The translations under genes and the position numbers were made by a program. Positions 7,398 to 15,275 of a DNA stretch of 64,000 bases are shown piece after piece. The stretch comes from Miltoncostaea sp963771025. GTDB taxonomy: Bacteria; Actinomycetota; Thermoleophilia; Miltoncostaeales; Miltoncostaeaceae. Below the pieces are notes generated by a model, which worked only from the letters and a program-made list of their open reading frames with translations, made no database searches and was not told the origin of the DNA. The stretch covers positions 310,001 through 374,000 of the forward strand of contig CAVYRL010000004.1 in assembly GCA_963771025.1 (NCBI GenBank), read 5' to 3'. Every line of letters starts with the position of its first letter. Position 1 is the stretch's first letter.

Positions 7398-8903
7398 GTG
7401 CAGCGCATCTACACCGAGGAAGAGCTGGACGCGTTCGCCACGCCGCGATCGATCCTGCTGGAGCGCGCGGTGGCGGCGCGGGACGCAGAGGCCGTGCGCG
7501 TCGTCCAGGCCGAGATGGACATCGAGTGCCTGGCGATCTACGACGCCTACATGAACTGGATGGGCGTGCTGCAGACCTTCATCCTCCAGCGAACGTCCGA
7601 GGAGGCACACGACCGGGCCCTCATGCGGTCGGCGGAGGAGGCGGCCCGGCCGTTCGTCGAGCGGCTCCGGGGAGGGGACGCCGCCGCGTGGGCGCGCTGG
7701 CTCGCCTCACGCCTGCGCTCGTCGGGGAGCACCTTCTCCGTGGAGCAGGACGACGTGCGGATTCGCTTCCGCTGCGACCTTTGGGGCCCGCTGCGCCAGT
7801 GGCGCGCGCCGGCCGGATGGCAGGGCGAGGAGCCCCGTCACCGCGAGGGCGACCGGATCGTCTACCCCGCCTACGGCCACTACGCGTCCTCGGCCGCCTT
7901 CCAGGAGCTGCGCGGCGCCCGGCCGCTGACCCACGGCCGCGAGACGCTCCCGTCGTTGATCGCCGCGGAGATCATCTTCCTGGAGATCGTCCCGACCGAG
8001 GTCTTCGGCCGGCCGATCGCGGTGATCGAGCTGGGCGAGCGGCTCGAGGACCCGGTCCACCTGGACGTCTACACCGACCCGGGCGCGATCCCGGCCGAGG
8101 CGTACGCCCGCTACGGGATGGCCCGCCCCGCGACAGGGAGCCTCGCGGCGGGGTCCTCGCGGCCGCTGTCGGACGAGGATCTGCGGCGGATGGGGATGCC
8201 GCTGTCGCTCCAGGTGGAGGAGGCGCTGACGGCGGACGACTGGGACCGGCTTCTCGCGATCTCGGGCGAGATGGACGCCGAGCTGGTGCGGGCCAAGGAC
8301 CCGATGGGCGTTCAGATCGCCGGCCTGCTGAGCTGGATCGCGCGCCACCTCGGCGAGGACGCGGCCGAGGACGCCCTGGCGCGCACGGCCGAGGTGGTGA
8401 TGACGCCCTTCCTCGACATCGTGCGGGACCTCGAGATCGCGGACGCGATCGCCGTCTGGGCCATCGCGTGGCGATCGCACGGCTCAACCTTCTGGATCGA
8501 GGAGGACGACCACCGCTTCGTCCTGCGCGGGCGTCCGCTCGGAGCCTGCCACCGCATGTGGTCGCACCGGTACCAGCACGACGTGGAGCGGATCTCCGAG
8601 AGCCGGGTGCGCTACCCCACCTTCGGCAACTACGACCCGCCCGGCTCGTTCCACCTGATGCGCGAGCCCCGCGGGATCACCCACGGCAAGGTGGGCTACC
8701 CCATCTACAGCTGCCACTGCCACATGCTCCACGAGATCTTCCCCATCGACCAGCTCGGGCACCCGCTGTGGGTGGAGGAGCACCCCATTCACGACCCCGA
8801 CGGCGAGACGGTCCACATCCACTACAAGGACCCCGCGATGTGGCCGGAGCGGTACTACGCGCAGGTGGGCAGGACGAAGCCGGTGACGACCCTGGCGGGC
8901 TGA
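7398..8903 (+). CDS. Internally duplicated protein of unknown function with a Cys-His-Cys-His motif
   Basis: About 501 residues that I do not recognise. It is a tandem duplication with a period of about 252 residues. Both halves have a helical N-terminal part, then GSTF (residues 110 and 362), an acidic-aromatic stretch (VEQDD / IEEDD), VYPAYGHY against VRYPTFGNY, LTHG against ITHG, EIVP against EIFP, and an end with YTDP against YKDP. Only the second half has the CHCH motif at Cys439-His442 and another His nearby; the matching part of the first half is hydrophobic, so the first copy may be a structural or pseudo-catalytic domain. No signal peptide or membrane segment is evident. A perfect ribosome site (GGAGGTGAT, 7385-7393) is best spaced for GTG 7398; ATG 7392 is an alternative start. 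Confidence 0.75.
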   Translation: MQRIYTEEELDAFATPRSILLERAVAARDAEAVRVVQAEMDIECLAIYDAYMNWMGVLQTFILQRTSEEAHDRALMRSAEEAARPFVERLRGGDAAAWARWLASRLRSSGSTFSVEQDDVRIRFRCDLWGPLRQWRAPAGWQGEEPRHREGDRIVYPAYGHYASSAAFQELRGARPLTHGRETLPSLIAAEIIFLEIVPTEVFGRPIAVIELGERLEDPVHLDVYTDPGAIPAEAYARYGMARPATGSLAAGSSRPLSDEDLRRMGMPLSLQVEEALTADDWDRLLAISGEMDAELVRAKDPMGVQIAGLLSWIARHLGEDAAEDALARTAEVVMTPFLDIVRDLEIADAIAVWAIAWRSHGSTFWIEEDDHRFVLRGRPLGACHRMWSHRYQHDVERISESRVRYPTFGNYDPPGSFHLMREPRGITHGKVGYPIYSCHCHMLHEIFPIDQLGHPLWVEEHPIHDPDGETVHIHYKDPAMWPERYYAQVGRTKPVTTLAG

Positions 8904-8915
8904 CCGGCGCGGTCA

Positions 8916-8956
8916 CGCCGCTCCGCCCCGCCGGCTCAGGACGTGGCGGAGCGGCG
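8916..8956. terminator. Hairpin between convergent genes, probable bidirectional terminator
   Basis: Perfect 12-base arms (8916-8927, CGCCGCTCCGCC; 8945-8956) enclose a 17-base loop just after the + strand stop at 8903 and before the TetR stop at 8995. No clear T-tract follows on either strand, so efficient intrinsic termination is uncertain, but position and symmetry suit a shared terminator. Confidence 0.5.
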
Positions 8957-8994
8957 GGATCCGGCCCGTGCGCCGGCGAGCTTCGCCTTCGCGG

Positions 8995-9765
8995 TCACCT
9001 TGCTCGCGGCCCGCGGCGCCGCTCGGCCGCGGTGGTGGGCGTCGCCTCGGCCCTGACGCGGACCTTCGGAGCGGCGGTCCTGGGGATGGCCTTCTTCTTC
9101 GCGGCGGGCTTCCCGGCCGCCGAGCGGGAGCCGCGCCCCTGCCGCGGGCCGACCATCCCGTCGATTGCCATCGAGGCCACCTGGGCGCCGATCTGAGCGG
9201 GGGTCCACGCACCGGCCGGCTGGTACCAGTGATAGACCCAGTTCATCATCCCGAAGAGCGTGAACGCGGCGAGCTTCGGGTCGAGCTCGGGGTTGACCGA
9301 CCCCTCTGCCTGCGCCTCCGCGATCAGGTTCCGCAGGTAGTCCTCGTAGTAGCGTCGGCGCTCGACGATCTCGAGCAGCGGCTTCTCCGAGAGCGAGCGG
9401 TAGTCGTGGTAGAAGACCGCCATCTTCGTCACGTTCTGCGTGTTGAAGATGACGTGCTCGCCGATGTAGTACCGCAGCCGCTCGATCGCCGGCGCGTCGA
9501 TCGCGCGCGTGCGGTTGACGATGCCCTTGAAGGCGTCGTGGACGTCGGAGAGGACTTGGAAGAGGAGGTCCTCCTTGGAGCGGATGTAGTAGTAGAGGCT
9601 GCCCTTCAGGATCCCGACGGACTCGGCGATGTCGTGGACGGATGTGTCCGAGTAGCCCTGCTCGTGGAAGATCTGCGCGGCGGCGTCGATAATGTCCTGG
9701 GTTCGCTTCTTCGAGGACGCCGTCCTGCCGGACTCGGTGGCGCCGCGCGCGCTCTCACTCTTCAT
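8995..9765 (-). CDS. TetR-family transcriptional regulator, KstR2-like, with basic C-terminal tail
   Basis: A 256-residue regulator. Residues about 20-66 form the TetR helix-turn-helix, with TSVHDIAESVGILKGSLYYY as the recognition part and IRSKEDLLFQVL following. The ligand domain ends in WVYHWYQPAGAWTPAQIG, close to the WYRPGGPLTAQQ region of KstR2, which binds CoA esters in cholesterol catabolism. After about residue 205 comes an unusual Lys/Arg/Ala/Pro tail (GKPAAKKKAIPRTAAPK and more) resembling a histone-H1-like or nucleoid-associated extension. ATG 9765 overlaps the upstream CoA-transferase stop (ATGA). It is the only DNA-binding regulator in the window and its operon is preceded by an operator copy, so autoregulation and control of the whole cluster are likely but inferred. 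Confidence 0.88.
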   Translation of the reverse strand: MKSESARGATESGRTASSKKRTQDIIDAAAQIFHEQGYSDTSVHDIAESVGILKGSLYYYIRSKEDLLFQVLSDVHDAFKGIVNRTRAIDAPAIERLRYYIGEHVIFNTQNVTKMAVFYHDYRSLSEKPLLEIVERRRYYEDYLRNLIAEAQAEGSVNPELDPKLAAFTLFGMMNWVYHWYQPAGAWTPAQIGAQVASMAIDGMVGPRQGRGSRSAAGKPAAKKKAIPRTAAPKVRVRAEATPTTAAERRRGPRAR

Positions 9766-10595
9766 CGGCTGACCTCGTGATCGATGCTCGTATGGACGAC
9801 GGAAGGACGTCGCGCTTCCAGCAGCGCACGACCGGGATCCGCCGCGTGCTGATGCAGCCACGGCCCGTCCTCGGCATGCAGGGGGGTGAACGCCGTGGGC
9901 CAGGAGCCACCTGCGGCCGGCACCACCAGGTCCACCTCGAAGGAGAAGAGCTGCGTGAGCCTGCCGTCGCGGGCGATCGTATCGCGCGGGACCACGTCTT
10001 CGACGCAGACGATCGTCGTGCGCGCCGCGCGCGCCAGGACCACGTCGACATCCCACAGGTGGTCGGGGGGCCAGGGCACCTGCACGTTCCCGGACGGGTC
10101 CGATCGCCAGGCGTGGATGATCGCGACATCGGGGCGCAGCGCCGGGACGGCGAGGAACGACTCGTTGGAGTAGGGGTTGACCACCCGGCGGAGGCCGCGG
10201 GCGGCGACCAGATCGGATCCGATCGCGGCCCGCGTGGGCAGGAACGGGATACCCATGGCCGCGGCGCGGAGGCCGCCGACGAGCATCCACTCGCTCATCT
10301 CGCGGTCCTCCAGGGCCTCGGCGGCGACGGCCTCGCAGAAGCGCGGCGCGCGGCCGTGCAGGCCCAGCGAGACCGAGCTCGAGGTGACCGACGCCAGGGC
10401 ATCCGCAGCGAGCAGCACCTCCACGTCGAGGCCGCCGACGAAGGTGACCAGATCGAGGTCCCGCCGCTCGGCTCGGGCCAGCTCGAGCACCGCCCGCATG
10501 GGCTTGCGGCTGAGGCCGATGCCGCCGATCCCGACGGTCGCCCCGTCGGGCACCGCCGCCACGAGGTCGTCCCAGGTGCCGAGCCGCCCGCTCAT
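9762..10595 (-). CDS. CoA-transferase-like alpha subunit without adjacent beta partner (IpdA-like)
   Basis: A 277-residue alpha-type subunit: DGATVGIGGIGLSRKPMRAV at the N-terminus, DLVTFVGGLDVEVLLAADAL, then MSEWMLVGGLRAAAMGIPFL and RAAIGSDLVAARGLRRVVNP. These segments parallel the alpha chains at 3714 and 34762. It lies between an enoyl-CoA hydratase and the TetR gene, with overlaps at both ends. In mycobacteria echA20, ipdA and ipdB are adjacent; here the hydratase and alpha gene are together but no beta gene follows. The spare beta chain at 4445-5236 is a plausible partner. Expected role is hydrolysis of a cyclic diketone-CoA or CoA transfer. Confidence 0.78.
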   Translation of the reverse strand: MSGRLGTWDDLVAAVPDGATVGIGGIGLSRKPMRAVLELARAERRDLDLVTFVGGLDVEVLLAADALASVTSSSVSLGLHGRAPRFCEAVAAEALEDREMSEWMLVGGLRAAAMGIPFLPTRAAIGSDLVAARGLRRVVNPYSNESFLAVPALRPDVAIIHAWRSDPSGNVQVPWPPDHLWDVDVVLARAARTTIVCVEDVVPRDTIARDGRLTQLFSFEVDLVVPAAGGSWPTAFTPLHAEDGPWLHQHAADPGRALLEARRPSVVHTSIDHEVSR

Positions 10596-11395
10596 GCGTG
10601 GAACCGGGGCGGACGCCGCTCGAGGAACGCCGCGATGCCCTCGCGCGCCTCGGGCTGGGACAGGGCCTCGACGACCGCGTCGCGCTCGATCGCCAGGCCG
10701 CGGTCGAGGTCGCCGCCGCCTCCCTCGTCCAGGCAGCGCTTGATGAGGCGCAGGCCCGGAGCGGGCATCTCCGCGAGCCGCCCGGCGAGGGCCAGCGCCT
10801 CGGCCAGGGTCTCCTCCGGCGTCGCGCACGCTCGGGTGACCAGGCCGATGCGCTCGGCGTCAACCGCCGCGAGGCGGGTGCCGAGCATCAGCATCTCGGC
10901 CGCCCGCGCCCGCCCCACCAGCCGGGGCAGCCGCTGCGTGGCGCCCCCGCCGGGAATGATCCCCAGCCCGATCTCGGGGAGCCCGATGCGAGCGTCGCCC
11001 TCGGCCATCACGCGGAAGTCGCACGCGAGGGTCATCTCGCAGCCCCCGCCGAGCGCGTGCCCCGCGATCGCGGCCACCGTCGGGATGGCCACCCGCTCGA
11101 GGCGGCGGAATGTGGAGTGGACCAGGTCGACCTTGCGCCCGGTGGCGCCCGGGCGGAAGTCGTAATCGGCCATCCGCTTGATGTCGGCGCCCGCCACGAA
11201 GATCGTGGGATGGGCGCTGGCGATGACGGCCGCCCGCACGTCCGCGGACAGCTCCAGACCCATCACCAGGCGGTCGATCTCGGCGTACAGCTCCTCGTCG
11301 AGCGTGTTGGCGGGCGGCTTGTCCAGAGTGCAGACGGCCACCGCGCCGACGGGCTCGACAGAGAAGAACGCGAGTGTGGTGAGGGAGGTATCCAA
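10592..11395 (-). CDS. Enoyl-CoA hydratase/isomerase (crotonase) family protein
   Basis: About 267 residues with the crotonase fold: LDKPPANTLDEEL at the N-terminus, the oxyanion-hole segments FVAGADIKRMA and IAGHALGGGCEMTLACDF, and GLPEIGLGIIPGGGATQRLP, which supplies the second catalytic Glu position. Both catalytic glutamates (in GCEM and LPEI) appear present, so hydration of an enoyl-CoA is expected; EchA20-like ring hydrolysis is another possibility given the IpdA-like neighbour. No ATG or GTG fits the start: the frame is open far upstream and the best candidate is TTG 11395, which falls inside the operator at 11393-11410. The start is therefore uncertain; the rest is clear. Confidence 0.8.
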   Translation of the reverse strand: MDTSLTTLAFFSVEPVGAVAVCTLDKPPANTLDEELYAEIDRLVMGLELSADVRAAVIASAHPTIFVAGADIKRMADYDFRPGATGRKVDLVHSTFRRLERVAIPTVAAIAGHALGGGCEMTLACDFRVMAEGDARIGLPEIGLGIIPGGGATQRLPRLVGRARAAEMLMLGTRLAAVDAERIGLVTRACATPEETLAEALALAGRLAEMPAPGLRLIKRCLDEGGGGDLDRGLAIERDAVVEALSQPEAREGIAAFLERRPPRFHA

Positions 11396-11410
11396 ACAAA
11401 CGGCCGGTAG
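11393..11410. promoter_or_regulatory. Palindromic TetR-type operator, copy 2 (divergent promoter region)
   Basis: The 18-mer CAAACAAACGGCCGGTAG keeps the half-site pattern of the other copies, with a GC-shifted right arm. It lies in the roughly 100-base region between the divergent enoyl-CoA hydratase/CoA-transferase/TetR operon (-) and the ketoacyl-synthase/thiolase operon (+). The region from 11411 to 11480 is locally AT-richer than the surroundings, as expected for promoters. Binding here would give TetR autoregulation. Confidence 0.5.
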
Positions 11411-11494
11411 ACTAGAGATGATTCTCCCACGCGGACCGGCTGTCGAGAAACGTCCGAGACCAGTAAAACCGAATTCAACCACGTCGCGGCGCTC

Positions 11495-12741
11495 GTGGAC
11501 GGCGAGATCCACCTCGCCCACGCCCGTCTGCCGGGGCGCGCCGGACGGCGCGCTCACGCCGACCGGGACGAGGATGCCGTGACCCTGGGCGCGGTGGCGG
11601 CCCAGGCCCTCCTGCTCCGCCACCCCGGCCTTCGTCCCGGCACCCTGGTGTTCGTCACCACCACCCCCCCGTACCGGCTGGGCGGCAGCGTCCAGCCCCT
11701 CGCCGAGCTGCTCGACCTGGCCGACGACGTGGTCGCGCTGGAGCTCACGGCGACCCCGTCCGACGGCCTCGCCGGACTGCGCGTGGCGGCGGCGCTCGCG
11801 GACGGCGAGCGCCCCGCCCTGCTGGTCGCGGCCAACCGCGGGGCCCGCGAGCGCCGTGACGAGGGCGACGGGGCGGTCGCCGTGCTGGTGGGGGGAGGGC
11901 CGGCGGCGATCGAGGTGGCCTTCGGCGCCTCCCGGGCGCAGGAGGGGCGCGAGCGCTGGGCGCTCGCCGACGGGGGGCCCGAGCGCGAGGGCGACCCCAC
12001 TCTGACCGCCGCGCTCCTGGACGAGCGCGTCCGGGACGCCGCGGGGGGGCGGCCCGCCGGCGTCGTCTCGGCGGCCGGCGCGCGCACCGCGGCCCGGCTC
12101 GAGCGCGCTCTGGGGGGGCCGGCGACGCCGTGGCCGGCGACGCCGGCTTCCTCGGGTCGGCGCACGCGCTCGCGCGCCTGCTCGCCGGGGCCGGCCGGCC
12201 ACAGACCATCGTCGCCACCGCCAACGGCATCACCCATGCCGTCAACGCCACGCCCGGCGAGGGTGCCGCCGGCCTGGCCGCCGCCGCCGCGCGGGCGCTC
12301 GCGGCGGGCGCGGAGGTCGAGCGGCCCCCCGATCCCGGGCTCGACGACGAGGGCTTCGCGCCGTACCAGTCACTCCCGCGTGCCCGCCGCGAGCGCGGTC
12401 AGGAGCTGCGGCTCGCCGCGGTGCGCTGCCGGGGCTGTGGGCGCACCGTCTATCCGCCACCGGTCGCCGCGTGCCCCTCCTGCGGCGCGTCCGGCCCTCA
12501 CGAGCCCGCACGCCTCGGGCGCGAGGGGGCGGTGCTCACCCTGACGCGCGACCACGTGTATCCCGACGCCCGGCTGACCATCATGGCGGTGGTCGCGCTG
12601 GACGGCGGCGGCAGGTTCTACGGGCAGGTCGTCCCCTCGGGGGAGGTCGCGGTGGACCAGCGGGTGCGCCTGGTGCCGCGCGTCCTCCACCGCGGCGGTG
12701 ACGTGGTGCAGTACTTCTGGAAGGTGGAGCCGTGCCGATAG
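11495..12741 (+). pseudogene. Frameshifted ketoacyl-synthase III/HMG-CoA-synthase-like protein fused to DUF35 OB fold
   Basis: The first part (from GTG 11495) reads GRRAHADRDEDAVTLGAVAA and VFVTTTPPYRLGGSVQP, typical of the HMG-CoA synthase/KAS III branch. At a run of seven G (12112-12118) the frame is lost: homology continues one frame over as DAVAGDAGFLGSAHALARLL. One extra G restores a continuous protein. The C-terminal third is a DUF35 module with an intact Cys4 zinc ribbon (CRGCGRTVYPPPVAACPSC) and an OB fold (VLTLTRDHVYPDARL). Such fusions partner with thiolases, and a thiolase follows with a 10-base overlap. The lesion may be a real mutation or a homopolymer sequencing error. The N-terminus looks short, with no good ribosome site. 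Confidence 0.62.
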
Positions 12742-13919
12742 CCGGAGAGGTCGCGATCGTCGGGACCGCCACCACGCCGTTCGGTGTGCTGCACGACCGG
12801 GGGTACCTCGACCTGCTCGCCGAGGCGGCCCTGGGCGCCATCGCCGACGCCGGCGTGGAGCCGGGGGAGATCGAGGCGGCGTGGCTGGGGACCGCCGAGC
12901 CCATCCTCGCCGGGCTCGTCGGCGACTCGGGCGCGGCGGTCGCCGAGGCGATCGGCTTCGGCCCACGTCCCGTGACCCGGGTCTCCAACTTCTGCTGCAC
13001 CGGCATGGAGGCCGTCCGGGCGGCCGCCCTCGACGTCGCCGCCGGCGAGCACGGCCTGGTGCTGGCCGTCGGCGCCGAGAAGATGCGCGACGTCACCAGC
13101 CGCGGCAGCCTGCTGGCGAAGACCGCCAATCAGACCCATCCCACGCTGGCCAAGGGGCGGACCGCCCCGGGGCAGTTCGCCCTGCTGGCGACCCGCTACA
13201 TGCACACGTACGAGGTCGACATCGCGTCCCTGGCACGCGTCGCCGTGAAGAACCACGAGCACGCCATGCGCAATCCGCACGCCCACTTCCGCGCGCCGGT
13301 GACGCTGGAGCAGGTGCTCGGCGCCCCGCGCGTGGCCGAGCCGCTGGGCGTCCTGGACTGCACGCCCACCACCGACGGCGCGGCGGCGGTGGTGCTGGCG
13401 CCGGTGGCGTGGGCCGAGCGGCACGCCTCCCGCTACGCCGTGATCCGGGGTGTCGGGCTGGCCGTGACGGACGGCTACTTCACCACCTTCTTCCACGAGG
13501 ACGAGGACTTCCTCGGCTTCCGCTCCACCCGGGCCGCCGCCGAGGTGGCCTACCGCCAGGCCGGCATCACCGACCCGCGGCGCGAGCTCGACGTCGTCGA
13601 GTGCCACGACTGCTTCACGATCACCGAGATCGTCAACACCGAGGATCTCGGGATCTGCGGCCGGGGCGAGGGCGTGGCGCTACTCGAGTCCGGTGCGACG
13701 ACTGCCGGGGGCGACACCCCGGTCAACCTCTCGGGCGGCCTCCAGGCCTGCGGCCATCCGGTGGGGGCGACCGGGGTGCGCATGATCGCGGAGATCGCCG
13801 ACCAGGTGACCGGCCGGGCCGGCGAGCGCCAGGTCCCCGGCGCGACGACCGGGCTGGCGCACACCCTGGGCGGACCCGGCGTGGTGAGCGCCGTCGCGGT
13901 CCTCGGCGCGGCCCGCTAG
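12732..13919 (+). CDS. Thiolase (acetyl-CoA acetyltransferase family, SCP2/archaeal type)
   Basis: A 395-residue thiolase with a complete active site: nucleophile Cys88 in SNFCCTGMEA, ECHDCFTITE in place of the NEAF loop, and the His of CGHPVGATG. It begins at GTG 12732, within the end of the preceding KAS-like/DUF35 gene, so the two products are probably translated together and form a thiolase-OB-fold complex as known for archaeal and actinobacterial relatives. The expected role is thiolytic cleavage of a 3-ketoacyl-CoA. Its downstream flank is the IS110 element. Confidence 0.85.
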   Translation: MPIAGEVAIVGTATTPFGVLHDRGYLDLLAEAALGAIADAGVEPGEIEAAWLGTAEPILAGLVGDSGAAVAEAIGFGPRPVTRVSNFCCTGMEAVRAAALDVAAGEHGLVLAVGAEKMRDVTSRGSLLAKTANQTHPTLAKGRTAPGQFALLATRYMHTYEVDIASLARVAVKNHEHAMRNPHAHFRAPVTLEQVLGAPRVAEPLGVLDCTPTTDGAAAVVLAPVAWAERHASRYAVIRGVGLAVTDGYFTTFFHEDEDFLGFRSTRAAAEVAYRQAGITDPRRELDVVECHDCFTITEIVNTEDLGICGRGEGVALLESGATTAGGDTPVNLSGGLQACGHPVGATGVRMIAEIADQVTGRAGERQVPGATTGLAHTLGGPGVVSAVAVLGAAR

Positions 13920-13944
13920 CTAGACATCCCACGGCCCCAAGGGG

Positions 13945-15168
13945 TCAAGCGGCCGCATGCAGCATCTCGCCAGGATGGCCCCAGGCGATCTCTTCGCGGT
14001 ACGTCTCGCGTCGCTCCAGGCAGGCGTGGAGGATCCCGACCCAGCGGTTGGCGAGCTGGCGGGTGGCCTGGGAGTGGGTCTTTCCGCGAGCCCGCAGCGC
14101 GTCGTAGTAGCGACGCGCTCCTGGGCTGGCGGTCAGCGAACTGAAGGCCCAGCGATCACGGGCTGAGGCAAGGCGCCGGTTGCGCGCCACGCGCGCCAGC
14201 ACGACCAGGCTGCGCCGCGACGCCTTGGTGATCGGTGCGGTTCCCGCGTAGGCCTTTCTGCCTCTAGCATCGGCAAAGCGGCTCGGGTCATCCCCGAACT
14301 CGCCAAGCACCCGGGCGCCGAGGACTGGGCCGAGTCCGGCAAGACTGCGCAGGATCTCGGCGTCCGGGTGACGATCAAAATGCTCGGCCAGGGTGCGCTC
14401 GAGCTCGGCGATCTGCTGGTTGAGCGACACGAGCACCGCCACCCGCGCCGCACTGGCGGCGCCAAAGGCATCGGCCACCGCCGCGGGCGCCTCGGGCTGC
14501 TCGGCGCGCAGGGCGCCCTGGATCTCGGCCGCCCGTCGCTCCAGGTTGCGCTCACGGCCGGCGCGGCGCAGGGCGCCGGCGATCCTCGCCCGCGAGAGCC
14601 CCCGGCCCGCCGCGAGCGTCGGGGCGATCTGAAGGATCGCCAGGGCATCGGATGAGGCCAAATCGGTGCCAAAGGCCGAAAGGGCGCCGGGAAAGTAGTC
14701 GCGCAGGGCCGAGCGCAGCCCGCTCACCTGGCGTTGGCGCATCCAGACAAGGCCCTGGTGGGCCCGCGCCAGCACCCGGATCGCGCCTGCCTCATCCGAG
14801 TCTGCGGCCACCGGGCGGTGGTTGTGGGCGTCGGTGCGCACCAGGTCGGCCAAGAGCTTGGCGTCGCCGGCATCGGACTTGGCGCCTGAGGTCGTATGGC
14901 GATCGCGGTAGCGGCTGGCCGCCAGGGGATTGATCGCATAGACCCGGTAGCCGACGCCGACCAGCGATGTCACCACCAGCCCCCGGTCGATCTCGATCCC
15001 GACCACCACATCGGCTGGATCGGCGGCGCTGTCGGCCACCAGTGCGCGCAGCCGCCCGAGCCCGGCGACCCCGGTCGGGAATCGGCCCTTGCCAAGGACC
15101 GTCCCCGCCTCATCCATCACCAGCACGTCGTTGTGGGCCTCGGCCCAATCGACGCCCACGAAGATCAT
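13945..15168 (-). CDS. IS110-family transposase (DEDD recombinase plus transposase_20 domain)
   Basis: A 407-residue transposase of normal length. The N-terminal RuvC-like domain starts MIFVGVDWAEAHNDVLVMD with Asp7, continues with VVVGIEIDRG and KSDAGDAKLLADLVR for the remaining acidic residues of the DEDD tetrad. The C-terminal transposase_20 domain contains LRSLAGLGPVLGARVLGEFG and RKAYAGTAPITKASRRS, including the conserved serine region required with the bridge RNA in this family. The start ATG 15168 has GGGGAGCAAGCG in front. No stops or frameshifts interrupt it, so it may be active. Confidence 0.92.
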   Translation of the reverse strand: MIFVGVDWAEAHNDVLVMDEAGTVLGKGRFPTGVAGLGRLRALVADSAADPADVVVGIEIDRGLVVTSLVGVGYRVYAINPLAASRYRDRHTTSGAKSDAGDAKLLADLVRTDAHNHRPVAADSDEAGAIRVLARAHQGLVWMRQRQVSGLRSALRDYFPGALSAFGTDLASSDALAILQIAPTLAAGRGLSRARIAGALRRAGRERNLERRAAEIQGALRAEQPEAPAAVADAFGAASAARVAVLVSLNQQIAELERTLAEHFDRHPDAEILRSLAGLGPVLGARVLGEFGDDPSRFADARGRKAYAGTAPITKASRRSLVVLARVARNRRLASARDRWAFSSLTASPGARRYYDALRARGKTHSQATRQLANRWVGILHACLERRETYREEIAWGHPGEMLHAAA

Positions 15169-15275
15169 CGCTTGCTCCCCTCGAATCGACCGTCTGCTCC
15201 GAGCCCGAGAAGTGCGCGGCGACCTAATGGATCAGTGCTCGTGCGGCACGCCATCCCACCAGCCGTTGACTCCTC
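15169..15275 (-). ncRNA. Candidate bridge-RNA region of the IS110 element
   Basis: IS110-group elements encode a structured bridge RNA in the non-coding end upstream of the transposase. Here that end is the roughly 107 bases between the transposase ATG (15168) and the estimated element boundary. It carries several short self-complementary stretches, but I could not confirm the two internal loops that would pair with target and donor DNA. The call rests on position and family knowledge only. Confidence 0.25.

Larger units (their letters stand above)
13920..15275 (-). mobile_element. IS110-family insertion sequence, apparently intact
   Basis: The element holds a full-length DEDD transposase with short flanks. 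The left limit is placed directly after the thiolase stop (13919) and the right limit near 15275, where an older IS110 transposase frame is abruptly lost after WSHPGRIRSEE. No terminal inverted repeats are seen, as expected for IS110 (rather than IS1111) members. Exact ends are uncertain by several bases. The palindrome CCCCAAGGGG (13935-13944) lies just beyond the transposase stop. Confidence 0.7.

Noticed and set aside
8968..9780. Plus-strand open frame antisense to the TetR gene
   Set aside because: Composition is that of a shadow frame. The minus strand encodes a clear TetR helix-turn-helix with a good operon context.
13935..13944. CCCCAAGGGG palindrome as an operator or terminator
   Set aside because: It does not match the operator pattern and is too short for a terminator. 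It lies at the IS110 end and was treated as part of the element.
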